Below are positions 1 through 8,236 of a stretch of 28,912 nt of DNA, one piece after another. Made by a program: the position numbers and the translations under genes. Each line of letters opens with the position of its first letter. Within the stretch, counting starts at the first letter, position 1. The DNA is taken from assembly GCA_964599885.1 (NCBI GenBank), contig CAZRHH010000039.1:1-28912 (forward strand), given 5' to 3'. The stretch is from CAZRHH01 sp964599885. GTDB lineage: Bacteria; Chloroflexota; Dehalococcoidia; DSTF01; JACRBR01. The notes below the pieces were generated by a model. That model did no database searches, was not told the origin of the DNA, and saw nothing but the letters and a program-made list of their open reading frames with translations.

Positions 1-1881
1 TGGAAAGACCACCAGATCAACATCATCGACACGCCTGGCCACGTCGACTTCACGGTTGAAGTCGAGCGTTCGCTGCGCGTGCTCGATGGCGGCGTCGTGG
101 TGTTCGATGCGGTAGCCGGCGTGGAGCCGCAATCGGAGACGGTGTGGCGGCAAGCGGACAAGTACAACGTGCCGCGCATCTGCTTCGTCAACAAGATGGA
201 CCGCATCGGCGCCAACTTCTGGCGCACCGTCGAGATGATCGTCGAACGTCTCGGCGCGAAGCCGATCCCGGTACAGATTCCGATGGGCGCCGAGGCGGAC
301 TTCGCCGGCGTGATTGACCTGATCGAGATGAAGGCGTGGACGTTCACCGGTAACCGAGACGATGCGCCTTTGTCCGTCGAGATTCCGGAGCAGTACAAGG
401 CGCAGGCGCAAGAGTGGCACGACAAGATGATCGAATCCATCGGCGAAGTCGATGAACAAACGATGATCAGCTTCGTCGAAGGCCACACGTTGACGACGCA
501 CGAAGTCGTGGCGGCGCTGCGGCGCGTCACGCTGGCGACGGCGGCGATGCCCGTGTTGTGCGGCAGCGCGCTGAAGAACAAGGGCGTGCAAATCCTCCTC
601 GATGCGGTCATCGAGTTCCTGCCGTCGCCCGACGACGTGCCGCCAGTCACCGGCATCAACCCGAAAAACGGCGAAGAGATCATCCGCAAGCCCACCGACG
701 CGGAGCCATTTTCCGCGCTGGCGTTCAAGATCGCCATCGACCCGCATCTCGGACGTCTGGCGTATTTCCGCGTGTACTCGGGCCGGCTCACCGCCGGATC
801 GACCGTCTACAACTCGACGCGCGAGAAGAACGAGCGCGTCAGCCGCATCATGCAGATGCACTCGAATCATCGCGAAGACATCACCGAAGTGGGCGCGGGC
901 GGTATCGCCGCCATGGGCCTCAAAGACACTACGACGGGCGACACGCTCTGCGACGCAGGCAACCCCATCGTCCTCGAATCAATCACCTTCCCAGACCCGG
1001 TTATTCACGTCGCTGTCGAACCGAAGACGAAGGACGACCAGGATCGCATGGGCGAAGCGCTCCAGCGTCTGGCCGAAGAAGACCCGAGTTTCCGCATGAA
1101 ATTCGACGACGAAACCGGCCAGACAATCATCTCTGGCATGGGCGAGTTGCACCTCGACGTCATCGTCGACCGGATGAAGCGTGAGTTCCGCGTTGAAGCC
1201 AACGTTGGGCGGCCGGAAGTGGCATACAAGGAAACCATCAAGACGTCGGCGAAGGCCGAAGGACGCTTCGTTCGGCAGTCGGGTGGCCGCGGCCAGTTCG
1301 GCGTCGCGCGCATCGAGATCGAGCCGCTCGACCGCGGCGCGGGCTTCGAGTTCGTCGACAAGGTTGTCGGCGGCGAAGTGCCCCGCGAGTTCATCAAGCC
1401 CATCGAGCAGGGCGTGCGCAGCGCACTGGACAGCGGAATCGTCGCCGGCTACCCGGTGATCGACATCCGCGTGACGCTCGTCGGGGGTGACTACCACCAG
1501 GTCGACTCGTCGGAAATGGCGTTCAAGACGGCCGGCTCGATGGCGTTACAGGCCGCGATGGACAAGGCGACTCCGGTGCTGCTCGAGCCGGTGATGCGGC
1601 TCGAGATCAGCACACCGGAAGAGTCCTACGGCGATGTGCTGAGCGACATCAGCAAGCGCCGCGGCGACATCACGGAGTACGACCAGCGCGGCAACCTGAA
1701 GGTGATACGCGCCTTCGTTCCGCTTGCGGAGACGTTTGGCTACGCTACGGAGCTGCGCTCACTGACGAAGGGGCGGGCGAGCTACAGCATGGAGTTCGAC
1801 CACTTCGAGGAAGTGCCTCGCAACGTGGCGGAGAAGATTCTCGGAACACGGTCGAAGCGAGTGGTGCGAGCGGGAGTCTAG
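1..1881 (+). CDS. fusA: Translation elongation factor G (5' end missing)
   Basis: EF-G, the GTPase that drives translocation and, with RRF, ribosome recycling. The reading frame is open from base 1 and the start lies outside the window. The first visible residues carry the G3 motif DTPGH (visible residues 10-14), followed by the G4 motif NKMD (64-67) and a G5-like SALKNKG. Domains II to V follow to the end. In E. coli EF-G the DTPGH aspartate is residue 88, so about 78 N-terminal residues, including the P-loop, are missing. A GTG at 79 lies inside the G domain and is not the start. It is followed directly by rpsJ with no tuf gene between. Identification is secure. Confidence 0.98.
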   Translation, partial: WKDHQINIIDTPGHVDFTVEVERSLRVLDGGVVVFDAVAGVEPQSETVWRQADKYNVPRICFVNKMDRIGANFWRTVEMIVERLGAKPIPVQIPMGAEADFAGVIDLIEMKAWTFTGNRDDAPLSVEIPEQYKAQAQEWHDKMIESIGEVDEQTMISFVEGHTLTTHEVVAALRRVTLATAAMPVLCGSALKNKGVQILLDAVIEFLPSPDDVPPVTGINPKNGEEIIRKPTDAEPFSALAFKIAIDPHLGRLAYFRVYSGRLTAGSTVYNSTREKNERVSRIMQMHSNHREDITEVGAGGIAAMGLKDTTTGDTLCDAGNPIVLESITFPDPVIHVAVEPKTKDDQDRMGEALQRLAEEDPSFRMKFDDETGQTIISGMGELHLDVIVDRMKREFRVEANVGRPEVAYKETIKTSAKAEGRFVRQSGGRGQFGVARIEIEPLDRGAGFEFVDKVVGGEVPREFIKPIEQGVRSALDSGIVAGYPVIDIRVTLVGGDYHQVDSSEMAFKTAGSMALQAAMDKATPVLLEPVMRLEISTPEESYGDVLSDISKRRGDITEYDQRGNLKVIRAFVPLAETFGYATELRSLTKGRASYSMEFDHFEEVPRNVAEKILGTRSKRVVRAGV

Positions 1882-1904
1882 GGACTCCGCGACACAGGGT
1901 AATG

Positions 1905-1926
1905 CCCGCCTGCGGGCGGGAAGAGG
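1905..1926 (+). promoter_or_regulatory. Hairpin abutting the rpsJ ribosome binding site
   Basis: The 52-nt gap between fusA and rpsJ holds a perfect inverted repeat, CCCGCC-TGCG-GGCGGG (1905-1920). Its 3' arm runs into the purine-rich Shine-Dalgarno region GGAAGAGG (about 1919-1926), 7 nt before the rpsJ ATG. If folded, it could limit ribosome access to rpsJ. No promoter was recognised here. A regulatory role is inference only. Confidence 0.4.
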
Positions 1927-1933
1927 CGCAGTT

Positions 1934-2242
<309 letters not shown>

Positions 2243-2262
2243 GGCTTTTGGGAGATGGCGCG

Positions 2263-2901
2263 ATGCCAGTGGAAGGCCTGCTCGGGCGAAAGCTCGGCAT
2301 GACACAGATCTTCGATGCGAACGGCAGAGTACACGCCGTGACAATCGTCGAGGCGGGGCCGGTGACCGTCACGCAGGTGAAGACGCCCGCGAAGGACGGC
2401 TACACAGCGGTGCAAGTCGGCTACGGCACGCGCAAGAAGAGCAACAAGCCGATGCGCGGTCACCTGAAGAAACTTGGTGACTTCCGCATGCTGACGGAGT
2501 TCAAGATCCGCGGCGACGACGCCAAAGCACCGTCGGTCGGTGACGCGATCGGCATGGATCTGTTCGCGGAGGGCGACCTCGTCGACGTGACGTCGTCGTC
2601 AAAGGGACGGGGGTTCGCTGGTGGCGTCAAGCGCTGGGGCTTCCACGGCGGCCCAAAGACGCACGGCCAGTCGGACCGGCACCGCGCGCCGGGATCGATC
2701 GGTTCTGGCACGACGCCGGGACGCGTGTACAAGGGACAGAAAATGGCGACGCACATGGGCGCCGTCCGCGTGACGACGAAGAATCTCAAGATCATCGCGA
2801 AGGACGACGCACGCAACCTGCTGATGATCGGCGGCTCGGTGCCGGGAGCGACGAACGGCACGGTTCGCGTGCGCCACGCGAAGAAGCACAGCAAGAAGTA
2901 G
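2263..2901 (+). CDS. rplC: 50S ribosomal protein L3
   Basis: L3 (212 aa), an early-assembly 23S rRNA-binding protein near the peptidyl-transferase centre. The N-terminal GLLGRKLGMTQIF and the loop region with GRGFAGGVKRWGFHGGPKTHG, HRAPGSIG and GQKMATHMG are family hallmarks. The frame is open from a TTG at 2248, but the ATG at 2263 is chosen because GGGAG (2250-2254) sits 8 nt upstream and L3 proteins start close to GLLGRKLGMTQ. It lies 3 nt before rplD. Confidence 0.97.
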   Translation: MPVEGLLGRKLGMTQIFDANGRVHAVTIVEAGPVTVTQVKTPAKDGYTAVQVGYGTRKKSNKPMRGHLKKLGDFRMLTEFKIRGDDAKAPSVGDAIGMDLFAEGDLVDVTSSSKGRGFAGGVKRWGFHGGPKTHGQSDRHRAPGSIGSGTTPGRVYKGQKMATHMGAVRVTTKNLKIIAKDDARNLLMIGGSVPGATNGTVRVRHAKKHSKK

Positions 2902-2904
2902 ACG

Positions 2905-3564
2905 ATGAAACTGACGGTTCACGACGCAGCCGGTAAGGAAGTCGAGACGATCGACGTGGATGACGCCGTGTTCGGCATCGAGCCGAACGGGCCGGTCGTA
3001 CACCAGGCGCTGGTGGCAACCCTGGCGAACAAGCGCGTCGGCACCGCGATGACGAAGACGCGGGGTGAAGTGCGCGGCTCGACGCGGAAGATCCGGCGCC
3101 AGAAGGGAACGGGCGCCTCGCGCCAGGGTTCGATCCGGGCGCCGCAGCACCGTCACGGCGGCATCGTCCACGGGCCGCGACCGCGCAGCTACGACAAAGC
3201 GCTGCCGAAGCGCATGCGACGACTGGCGATCCGGTCGGTCTTGTCGGCGAAGGCGGCGGATGGATCGCTGCGTGTTGTCAACGCGCTGGGCATCGACAGC
3301 CCGAGCACGAAGGCGATGGCCGGCGTGCTGAAGGCCTTCGGATTCGAGCGCACGGTACTCGTCGTGACGGGTGACGCGGACGGAAACGCAAAGGCCAGCG
3401 CGCGCAATCTCGAGAGCGTGCGGCTGCTGCCGGCGTCGTACCTGAACGTGGGTGACTTGATGGCCACGCAGGGCCTGCTTATGACCGTCGATGCGGTGCG
3501 CGGCGCCGAAGCGATGTGGGGTGGCGAGCGCGCGACGCGGCGTCTTGTGAAGGCGGAGGCGTAA
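2905..3564 (+). CDS. rplD: 50S ribosomal protein L4
   Basis: L4 (219 aa) lines the polypeptide exit tunnel with an extended loop. The loop signature is visible as KTRGEVRGSTRKIRRQKGTG followed by RQGSIRAPQHRHGG and HGPRPRSY. In E. coli L4 also represses the S10 operon through its leader. The corresponding leader would lie upstream of rpsJ, where only a short hairpin is seen. Usual length. Three nt separate it from both rplC and rplW. Confidence 0.97.
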   Translation: MKLTVHDAAGKEVETIDVDDAVFGIEPNGPVVHQALVATLANKRVGTAMTKTRGEVRGSTRKIRRQKGTGASRQGSIRAPQHRHGGIVHGPRPRSYDKALPKRMRRLAIRSVLSAKAADGSLRVVNALGIDSPSTKAMAGVLKAFGFERTVLVVTGDADGNAKASARNLESVRLLPASYLNVGDLMATQGLLMTVDAVRGAEAMWGGERATRRLVKAEA

Positions 3565-3567
3565 GCG

Positions 3568-3864
3568 ATGCCCAAGCAACTGCACGCGTACGGGATCATC
3601 AGGCGACCACTCATCACGGAGAAGGCGCAGGTGATGACGGGCCAGAACAAGTACGCGTTTGAAGTCGACAAGCGCGCGAACAAGATGCAGATCAAAGAAG
3701 CGGTCGAGGTCGCGTTCAACGTGCGCGTGAACTCGGTGAACACGGCGACGATGAAGGGCAAGATGAAGCGCTACGGCCGGAAAGAGTCGAAGCTGCCCGA
3801 CTGGAAGAAGGCGATCGTGACGCTCGCGGCCGGCGAGAAGATCGAACTGTTCGAGGGCGTGTAG
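3568..3864 (+). CDS. rplW: 50S ribosomal protein L23
   Basis: L23 (98 aa) sits at the tunnel exit and docks trigger factor and SRP. IIRRPLITEKAQVMTGQNKY near the N-terminus and VNSVNTATMKGKMKRYGR in the second half are typical. The length is normal and no extension is present. ATG start, 3 nt after rplD and 2 nt before rplB. Confidence 0.97.
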   Translation: MPKQLHAYGIIRRPLITEKAQVMTGQNKYAFEVDKRANKMQIKEAVEVAFNVRVNSVNTATMKGKMKRYGRKESKLPDWKKAIVTLAAGEKIELFEGV

Positions 3865-3866
3865 AG

Positions 3867-4691
3867 ATGCCAATCAAGCAATTTAAGCCAACATCTCCGG
3901 GCCGCCGCGGCTCGTCCGGCTTCACCTTCGACGAAATTACGAAGACGAAGCCCGAGAAGTCGCTGCTCGTCACCCGCAAGAAGATGGCCGGCCGTAACTC
4001 GCAGGGCAAGATCACGGTGCGGCACCGTGGCGGCGGCTCGAAGCGCCGCATCCGCATCATCGACTTCAAGCGCGACAAGACGGGCGTGCCCGGACGCGTC
4101 GCATCGATCGAGTACGACCCCGGACGCACGTCCCGGATCGCGCTGATTAACTACCGCGACGGCGAGAAGCGGTACATCATCGCGCCCGTTGGAATGAAGG
4201 TCGGCGATGAAGTGATGTCCGGCCCGGAAGCGGAAGTCAAAAACGGGAACTCGCTGCCGCTGCAGAACATGCCGAACGGCACGGTGATCCACAACATCGA
4301 ACTGACGCCGGGGCGCGGCGCGCAGATCGTGCGGAGTGCCGGCGCATCTGCCCAGCTGATGGCGAAGGAAGGCGATTACACGCTGCTGCGCTTGCCCTCG
4401 GGTGAGATGCGGCGCGTATTCTCGCGCTGCCAGGCGACGGTCGGACAGGTGGGTAATCCCGAGAACAGCCTGATCAAGTTGGGCAAGGCAGGACGGACCC
4501 GGCACCGCCGGCGAAAGCCGCAAGTGCGTGGCGTCGTGATGAACCCGAACGACCACCCGCATGGTGGTGGTGAGGGCAAGGCGCCAATCGGCATGCCAAG
4601 TCCGAAATCGCCGTGGGGCAAGCCGACGCTCGGCAAGCGGACGCGTGGCGAGAAGCCGTCGGACAAGTACATCGTGCGGCGGAGGAAGTAG
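3867..4691 (+). CDS. rplB: 50S ribosomal protein L2
   Basis: L2 (274 aa, usual length) is a core 23S rRNA protein needed for subunit association and peptidyl-transferase activity. The start MPIKQFKPTSPGRRG, the RNA-binding GRNSQGKITVRHRGGGSKR region and the near-C-terminal VMNPNDHPHGGGEGKAP, with the conserved histidine loop, are all present. Two nt after rplW and 3 nt before rpsS. Confidence 0.98.
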   Translation: MPIKQFKPTSPGRRGSSGFTFDEITKTKPEKSLLVTRKKMAGRNSQGKITVRHRGGGSKRRIRIIDFKRDKTGVPGRVASIEYDPGRTSRIALINYRDGEKRYIIAPVGMKVGDEVMSGPEAEVKNGNSLPLQNMPNGTVIHNIELTPGRGAQIVRSAGASAQLMAKEGDYTLLRLPSGEMRRVFSRCQATVGQVGNPENSLIKLGKAGRTRHRRRKPQVRGVVMNPNDHPHGGGEGKAPIGMPSPKSPWGKPTLGKRTRGEKPSDKYIVRRRK

Positions 4692-4694
4692 CAG

Positions 4695-5012
4695 ATGTCA
4701 CGTTCAATCAAGAAGGGCCCGTTCATCGAGCCCAAGCTGATGAAGAAGGTCCAGGAAGTGAAGGCTACCGGCGCGCGCACAGTGATTCGCACGTGGTCGC
4801 GAGCGTCGACGATCCTGCCGGAGATGGTGGGGTTGACGATTGGTGTACACGATGGGCGGCGGCACGTGCCGATATTCGTCTCGGAGAACATGGTCGGTCA
4901 CAAGCTCGGCGAGTTCGCGCTGACGCGGCACTTCCGCGGTCACGCCAGCAAGTCCGAGAAGACGACGCAGCGCGGAGGGCCCGGTGGCGCCGGCGGCGGC
5001 GGCAAGAGGTAG
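4695..5012 (+). CDS. rpsS: 30S ribosomal protein S19
   Basis: S19 (105 aa) binds the 30S head with S13. MSRSIKKGPFIEPKLMKKV and the central IRTWSRASTILPEMVGLTI, then GHKLGEFALTRHFRGH, are family signatures. It is about ten residues longer than usual because of a glycine-rich C-terminus (GGPGGAGGGGKR). The stop TAG is followed at once by a second in-phase TAG, then the rplV ATG. Confidence 0.97.
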   Translation: MSRSIKKGPFIEPKLMKKVQEVKATGARTVIRTWSRASTILPEMVGLTIGVHDGRRHVPIFVSENMVGHKLGEFALTRHFRGHASKSEKTTQRGGPGGAGGGGKR

Positions 5013-5015
5013 TAG

Positions 5016-5348
5016 ATGGAAGTCAGCGCGACGGCGAAGTATCTGCCGGTATCGGCACGCAAGGTGCGTCTCGTACTCGATCAGCTTCCGGGGAAGCGGA
5101 TCGATGAGGCGATGATCATGCTGCGCTTCCTGCCGACACCGCACGCGCGGTTCGTGGAGAAGGTCGTGAAGTCGGCCGCCTCGAACGCGGAGAACAACTA
5201 CGCGCTCGATCTCGAAGATCTGCGCATCAAGCGCGCCTTCGCGGGCGAGGGCCGGACGCTGAAGCGCTTCAAGGCGAAGGCGCGCGGACGTGTCGCGCCG
5301 ATTCTTCGCCGGACAAGCCACATCACCGTCGTCGTGGAGGAGAGATAG
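5016..5348 (+). CDS. rplV: 50S ribosomal protein L22
   Basis: L22 (110 aa) contributes a beta-hairpin to the exit tunnel. The N-terminal ATAKYLPVSARKVRLVLDQL, the middle KSAASNAENNYALD and the hairpin KAKARGRVAPILRRTSHITV are typical. ATG start, 3 nt after rpsS. The rpsC TTG follows the stop with a single intervening base, so translational coupling is likely. Confidence 0.97.
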   Translation: MEVSATAKYLPVSARKVRLVLDQLPGKRIDEAMIMLRFLPTPHARFVEKVVKSAASNAENNYALDLEDLRIKRAFAGEGRTLKRFKAKARGRVAPILRRTSHITVVVEER

Positions 5349-5349
5349 C

Positions 5350-6297
5350 TTGGGTCACAAAGTACATCCCACGGGGTTCCGTGTCGGCATCATCTACGAC
5401 TGGCAGAGCAAGTGGTACGCCGGCAACAAGAACTACAAGATCCAGCTCCACGAGGACATCGCGATCCGCAAGCGGATCATGAACCAGGGCGGGCCCGACG
5501 CTGGCGTCTCGCGTGTCGAGATCGACCGCAACGCCAACCAGATGACAGTGACGATTCACACGGCGAAGCCGGGCATCGTCATCGGACGCAGCGGTGCGAA
5601 CGTCGACCTGCTGCGGACGGAGTTGGAAAAGACGACGGGCCGCAAGGTGCGCGTGAACATCAGCGAGATCCGGACGCCGGAGCTCGACGCGTATTTGGTC
5701 GCGCGGAGCATCGCCGAGCAGTTGCAGCGGCGTGTCGCCTTTCGCCGCGCAGTGAAGCAGAGCGTCCAGCGGACGATGCAGCGCGGCGCGAAGGGGATCA
5801 AAGTGACCGTCGCCGGCCGTCTTGGCGGTTCGGAAATGTCTCGCCGCGAATCGGAGAAGCAGGGACGCATCCCGCTGCACACGCTGCGGGCGGACATCGA
5901 CTTCGGCATCGCGGAAGCGCACACGACGTTCGGGCGGATCGGCGTGAAGGTCTGGATCTTCAAGGGCGAGATCATGCCGGCGCCGAAGCGCCCGCGTGCG
6001 GAGAACGATCGGTCGGGCCTGGGTCCGGAAGATCCGATGCCGGTGGCAGTGGCTGCAGGCAACGGCGCCGCACCGGCGACGAACGATGCCGTGGCAGCGT
6101 CGGCGATAGCGGTAGCAACGAGCGACGCCGTGCCCGCGCCGGCGATAGCAGCAGCAACGAGCGACGCAGCACCCAGCGCAGCGGCGAGCAGCGATGCTCC
6201 GGTACAGGCGGCGCGTCCGGCCGAGAACGATGCCGCCCCGGCGGATCCGCCGATCAACACGGACGGGCCACAAGTTGACCCGGCGAACAGCGAGTAA
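5350..6297 (+). CDS. rpsC: 30S ribosomal protein S3 with long acidic/Ala-rich C-terminal extension
   Basis: S3 (315 aa) lines the mRNA entry channel. The N-terminus GHKVHPTGFRVG begins at a TTG at 5350. Upstream in-phase codons overlap rplV and are not S3-like. The KH-domain loop GIVIGRSG is at about residues 75-82 and the core ends near VWIFKGEIMP (210). Residues 211-315 are an extra tail rich in Ala, Asp and Pro, roughly 90-100 aa beyond a usual S3. It contains a 13-residue repeat around AIAxATSDA, encoded by near-identical DNA repeats. One nt after rplV and 3 nt before rplP. The core call is secure and the tail function is unknown. Confidence 0.96.
   Translation: MGHKVHPTGFRVGIIYDWQSKWYAGNKNYKIQLHEDIAIRKRIMNQGGPDAGVSRVEIDRNANQMTVTIHTAKPGIVIGRSGANVDLLRTELEKTTGRKVRVNISEIRTPELDAYLVARSIAEQLQRRVAFRRAVKQSVQRTMQRGAKGIKVTVAGRLGGSEMSRRESEKQGRIPLHTLRADIDFGIAEAHTTFGRIGVKVWIFKGEIMPAPKRPRAENDRSGLGPEDPMPVAVAAGNGAAPATNDAVAASAIAVATSDAVPAPAIAAATSDAAPSAAASSDAPVQAARPAENDAAPADPPINTDGPQVDPANSE
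6101..6167 (+). repeat. In-frame 39-nt-period direct repeat in the rpsC tail
   Basis: Two 28-nt copies starting CGGCGATAGC and ending ACGAGCGACGC lie at 6101-6128 and 6140-6167, differing at two positions. The period is 39 nt, or 13 codons, so expansion keeps the S3 frame. This suggests that part of the S3 tail grew by local duplication. Confidence 0.8.
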
Positions 6298-6300
6298 GAG

Positions 6301-6720
6301 ATGCTGCAACCAAAACGGACCAAATTTCGAAAGCAGCACCGCGGCCACCGTCGCGGCACGGCGAACACCGGTAACCAGGTGAGCTTCGGCGAGTTCGGGT
6401 TGCAGGCGGTCGGTCACGCGTGGGTCGACAGCCGCCAGATTGAAGCGGCACGGCGCGCGATCACGCACGAACTGAAGCGTGGCGGCAAAGTCTGGATCCG
6501 CATCTTCCCGGACAAGCCGGTGACATCGAAGCCGGCCGAGACGCGCATGGGTTCCGGCAAGGGCGCGCTCGACCACTGGGTGGCCGTTGTCAAGCCGGGA
6601 CGGATGCTGTTCGAGATCGCCGGCGTGAAGGAAGATCTGGCGCGCGAAGCGATGCGGCTCGCGGCGCACAAACTGCCGCTTGAGACGCGCGTGGTTGTCA
6701 AAGAGTTCGAGGGAATCTGA
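6301..6720 (+). CDS. rplP: 50S ribosomal protein L16
   Basis: L16 (139 aa, normal) binds near the A site and 5S rRNA. MLQPKRTKFRKQHRG at the start and the central KVWIRIFPDKPVTSKPAETRMGSGKG region are diagnostic, and MGSGKGALDHWVAVVKPGR follows. ATG start 3 nt after rpsC. Its TGA overlaps the rpmC ATG by one base. Confidence 0.98.
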   Translation: MLQPKRTKFRKQHRGHRRGTANTGNQVSFGEFGLQAVGHAWVDSRQIEAARRAITHELKRGGKVWIRIFPDKPVTSKPAETRMGSGKGALDHWVAVVKPGRMLFEIAGVKEDLAREAMRLAAHKLPLETRVVVKEFEGI

Positions 6721-6962
6721 TGGCCGGACGTAACAAGAAAAAGGAGCGCGCAGACGAGCTGCGCAACCTCTCGGATGATGATCTGGCGAAGGAGCTGCAG
6801 GAAGCCTACCGCCGCCTGTTCACGGTGCGCTTGCAGTTGAGCACGCGGCAGCAGACGAACACGACAGAGAAGACCAAGGTTGCGCGCATGATTGCGCGGA
6901 TCCGCACGCTGCAGCGCGAACGCGAGTTGCAGACGGCATACGCAGCGCTGGGCGAAAGGTAA
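6720..6962 (+). CDS. rpmC: 50S ribosomal protein L29
   Basis: L29 (80 aa) is a small two-helix protein at the tunnel exit beside L23. The family core ELRNLSDDDLAKELQEAYRR followed by LFTVRLQLSTRQQTNTTEKTK and an RIRTLQRERE helix is visible. It has about ten basic residues before the core (MAGRNKKKERAD). One-base overlap with rplP. Confidence 0.95.
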   Translation: MAGRNKKKERADELRNLSDDDLAKELQEAYRRLFTVRLQLSTRQQTNTTEKTKVARMIARIRTLQRERELQTAYAALGER

Positions 6963-6972
6963 GAGGCGGCCT

Positions 6973-7515
6973 ATGGGTTCGCAAGAGAAGATTCAGGTCG
7001 GCACGGTGGTGTCGAACAAGATGGACAAGACGGTGGTCGTGCGGATCGACCGCTCGAAGCGGCACCGCTTGTACGGGAAGACGCTGCGCGTGACGCGACG
7101 CTACAAGGCGCATGACGAGAACAACGACTGCCGCCTCGGCGACGTCGTGCGGATCGCTGAAACGCGGCCGATGTCACGCGAGAAGCGCTGGCGCGTCGTC
7201 GATGTGCTGGTGAAGGGCGACGTTGCGGAAGTGGCGCCCCGCGACATCGATGCGCGAATTATCGAAGAGACGCGCGAGGCCAGCATTGCGGCGGCGGCTG
7301 TGGCAGCGGCCGCGCGCGGCGATGCGCCCGCGTCGAAAGCATCGAAGAGCGCCGATGTCGCGGCCGAAGACGTTGAAGCTGACGCCGAGGCCGCGGGCAT
7401 CGCCGATGCGTCGAAGGACGTTGACGCGGAGGCCGCAAACGCCGCAGCGGGTGAGACGTCGACAGAAGCGGATGGCGGCGAAACAGAAGCGACGGACGAG
7501 GAGGCGACGGCGTGA
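6973..7515 (+). CDS. rpsQ: 30S ribosomal protein S17 with acidic Ala-rich C-terminal extension
   Basis: S17 (180 aa) is an early 16S rRNA binder with an OB fold. The core spans about residues 5-85 (IQVGTVVSNKMDKTVVVRID, then LGDVVRIAETRPMSREKRWR). The remaining 95 residues are a low-complexity tail that begins Ala-rich and becomes strongly acidic (Glu/Asp/Ala/Thr), roughly doubling the usual length of 80-90 aa. The ATG at 6973 is chosen because the core starts immediately after it. Upstream in-phase residues belong to the rpmC region. Its TGA overlaps the rplN GTG in a GTGA arrangement. Confidence 0.95.
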   Translation: MGSQEKIQVGTVVSNKMDKTVVVRIDRSKRHRLYGKTLRVTRRYKAHDENNDCRLGDVVRIAETRPMSREKRWRVVDVLVKGDVAEVAPRDIDARIIEETREASIAAAAVAAAARGDAPASKASKSADVAAEDVEADAEAAGIADASKDVDAEAANAAAGETSTEADGGETEATDEEATA

Positions 7516-7880
7516 TCCAGCAGTATTCGCGGCTGAAGGTCGCGGACAACTCGGGCGCGCGCTCGCTGATGTGCATAACGGTACTCGGCGGCACGCGTCG
7601 CCGGTATGCGTCCGTGGGTGACATCATCGTTTGTTCCGTGAAGGCAGCGGCGCCTGGTGGCGGCGTGAAGAAGGGCGATGTCGTGAAGGCCGTGGTCGTG
7701 CGCGTCGCCAAGCCGTACGGCCGCCCGGACGGCTCGTTCATCCGCTTCGACGAGAACGCGGCGGTGGTGCTGTCCGAAAAGCAGAATCCGAGGGGGACGC
7801 GCATCTTTGGTCCCGTGGCGCGTGAGCTGCGCGACCGCAACTTTATGAAGATCGTGTCGCTGGCGCCGGAGGTGGTCTAG
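7512..7880 (+). CDS. rplN: 50S ribosomal protein L14
   Basis: L14 (122 aa, exact family length) lies at the subunit interface (bridge B8). MIQQYSRLKVADNSGARSLM at the start, GGVKKGDVVKAVVVRV in the middle and GTRIFGPVARELR near the end are hallmarks. The start is GTG, overlapping the rpsQ stop by 4 nt, which implies translational coupling to the extended S17. Confidence 0.98.
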   Translation: MIQQYSRLKVADNSGARSLMCITVLGGTRRRYASVGDIIVCSVKAAAPGGGVKKGDVVKAVVVRVAKPYGRPDGSFIRFDENAAVVLSEKQNPRGTRIFGPVARELRDRNFMKIVSLAPEVV

Positions 7881-7882
7881 CG

Positions 7883-8236
7883 ATGAGAAAGATCAAGCGC
7901 GACGACAACGTGCTGGTGCTGGCCGGACGCGACCGCGGCAAGGTCGGCATTGTGCGGCAGATCATCGGCGGCGGCGACCTCGTCAAGGTGAAGGGTCACC
8001 GGCCGAAGGTCACCGAGGACAAAGTCTTCGTGACCGGGGTCAATGTCTCGAAGCGCCACAAGAAGACGCAGCCGGGTGTAACGCAGACAGGCATCATCGA
8101 GAAAGAGATGCCGCTGCCGATCTCGAAGGTGATGCTCGTCTGCAAGAGCTGCAACAAGCCCGCGCGCGTTGGATTCGTGATGCGCGCCGATTCCAAGCAC
8201 CGCGTATGCCGCAACTGTGGCCAGGACATCGACTGA
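7883..8236 (+). CDS. rplX: 50S ribosomal protein L24 with zinc-binding cysteines
   Basis: L24 (117 aa) initiates 50S assembly and contains a KOW motif near the N-terminus (VLVLAGRDRGKVGIVRQI). GVNVSKRHKKTQPG is conserved. The C-terminal part carries CKSC (87-90) and CRNC (109-112), the four-cysteine zinc-ribbon form of bacterial L24. ATG start 2 nt after rplN. The TGA overlaps the rplE ATG by one base. Confidence 0.96.
   Translation: MRKIKRDDNVLVLAGRDRGKVGIVRQIIGGGDLVKVKGHRPKVTEDKVFVTGVNVSKRHKKTQPGVTQTGIIEKEMPLPISKVMLVCKSCNKPARVGFVMRADSKHRVCRNCGQDID

Noticed and set aside
2599..3873. 424-codon minus-strand open frame under rplC-rplW
   Set aside because: Shadow of three ribosomal genes; no ribosome binding site or domain.
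5290..5349. Earlier start for rpsC inside rplV
   Set aside because: The added residues are the rplV 3' end in another frame and do not resemble S3, which starts GHKVHPTGFR.
5323..6669. 448-codon minus-strand open frame under rpsC and rplP
   Set aside because: Antisense to secure S3 and L16 coding; the product is Arg/His-rich with no family resemblance.
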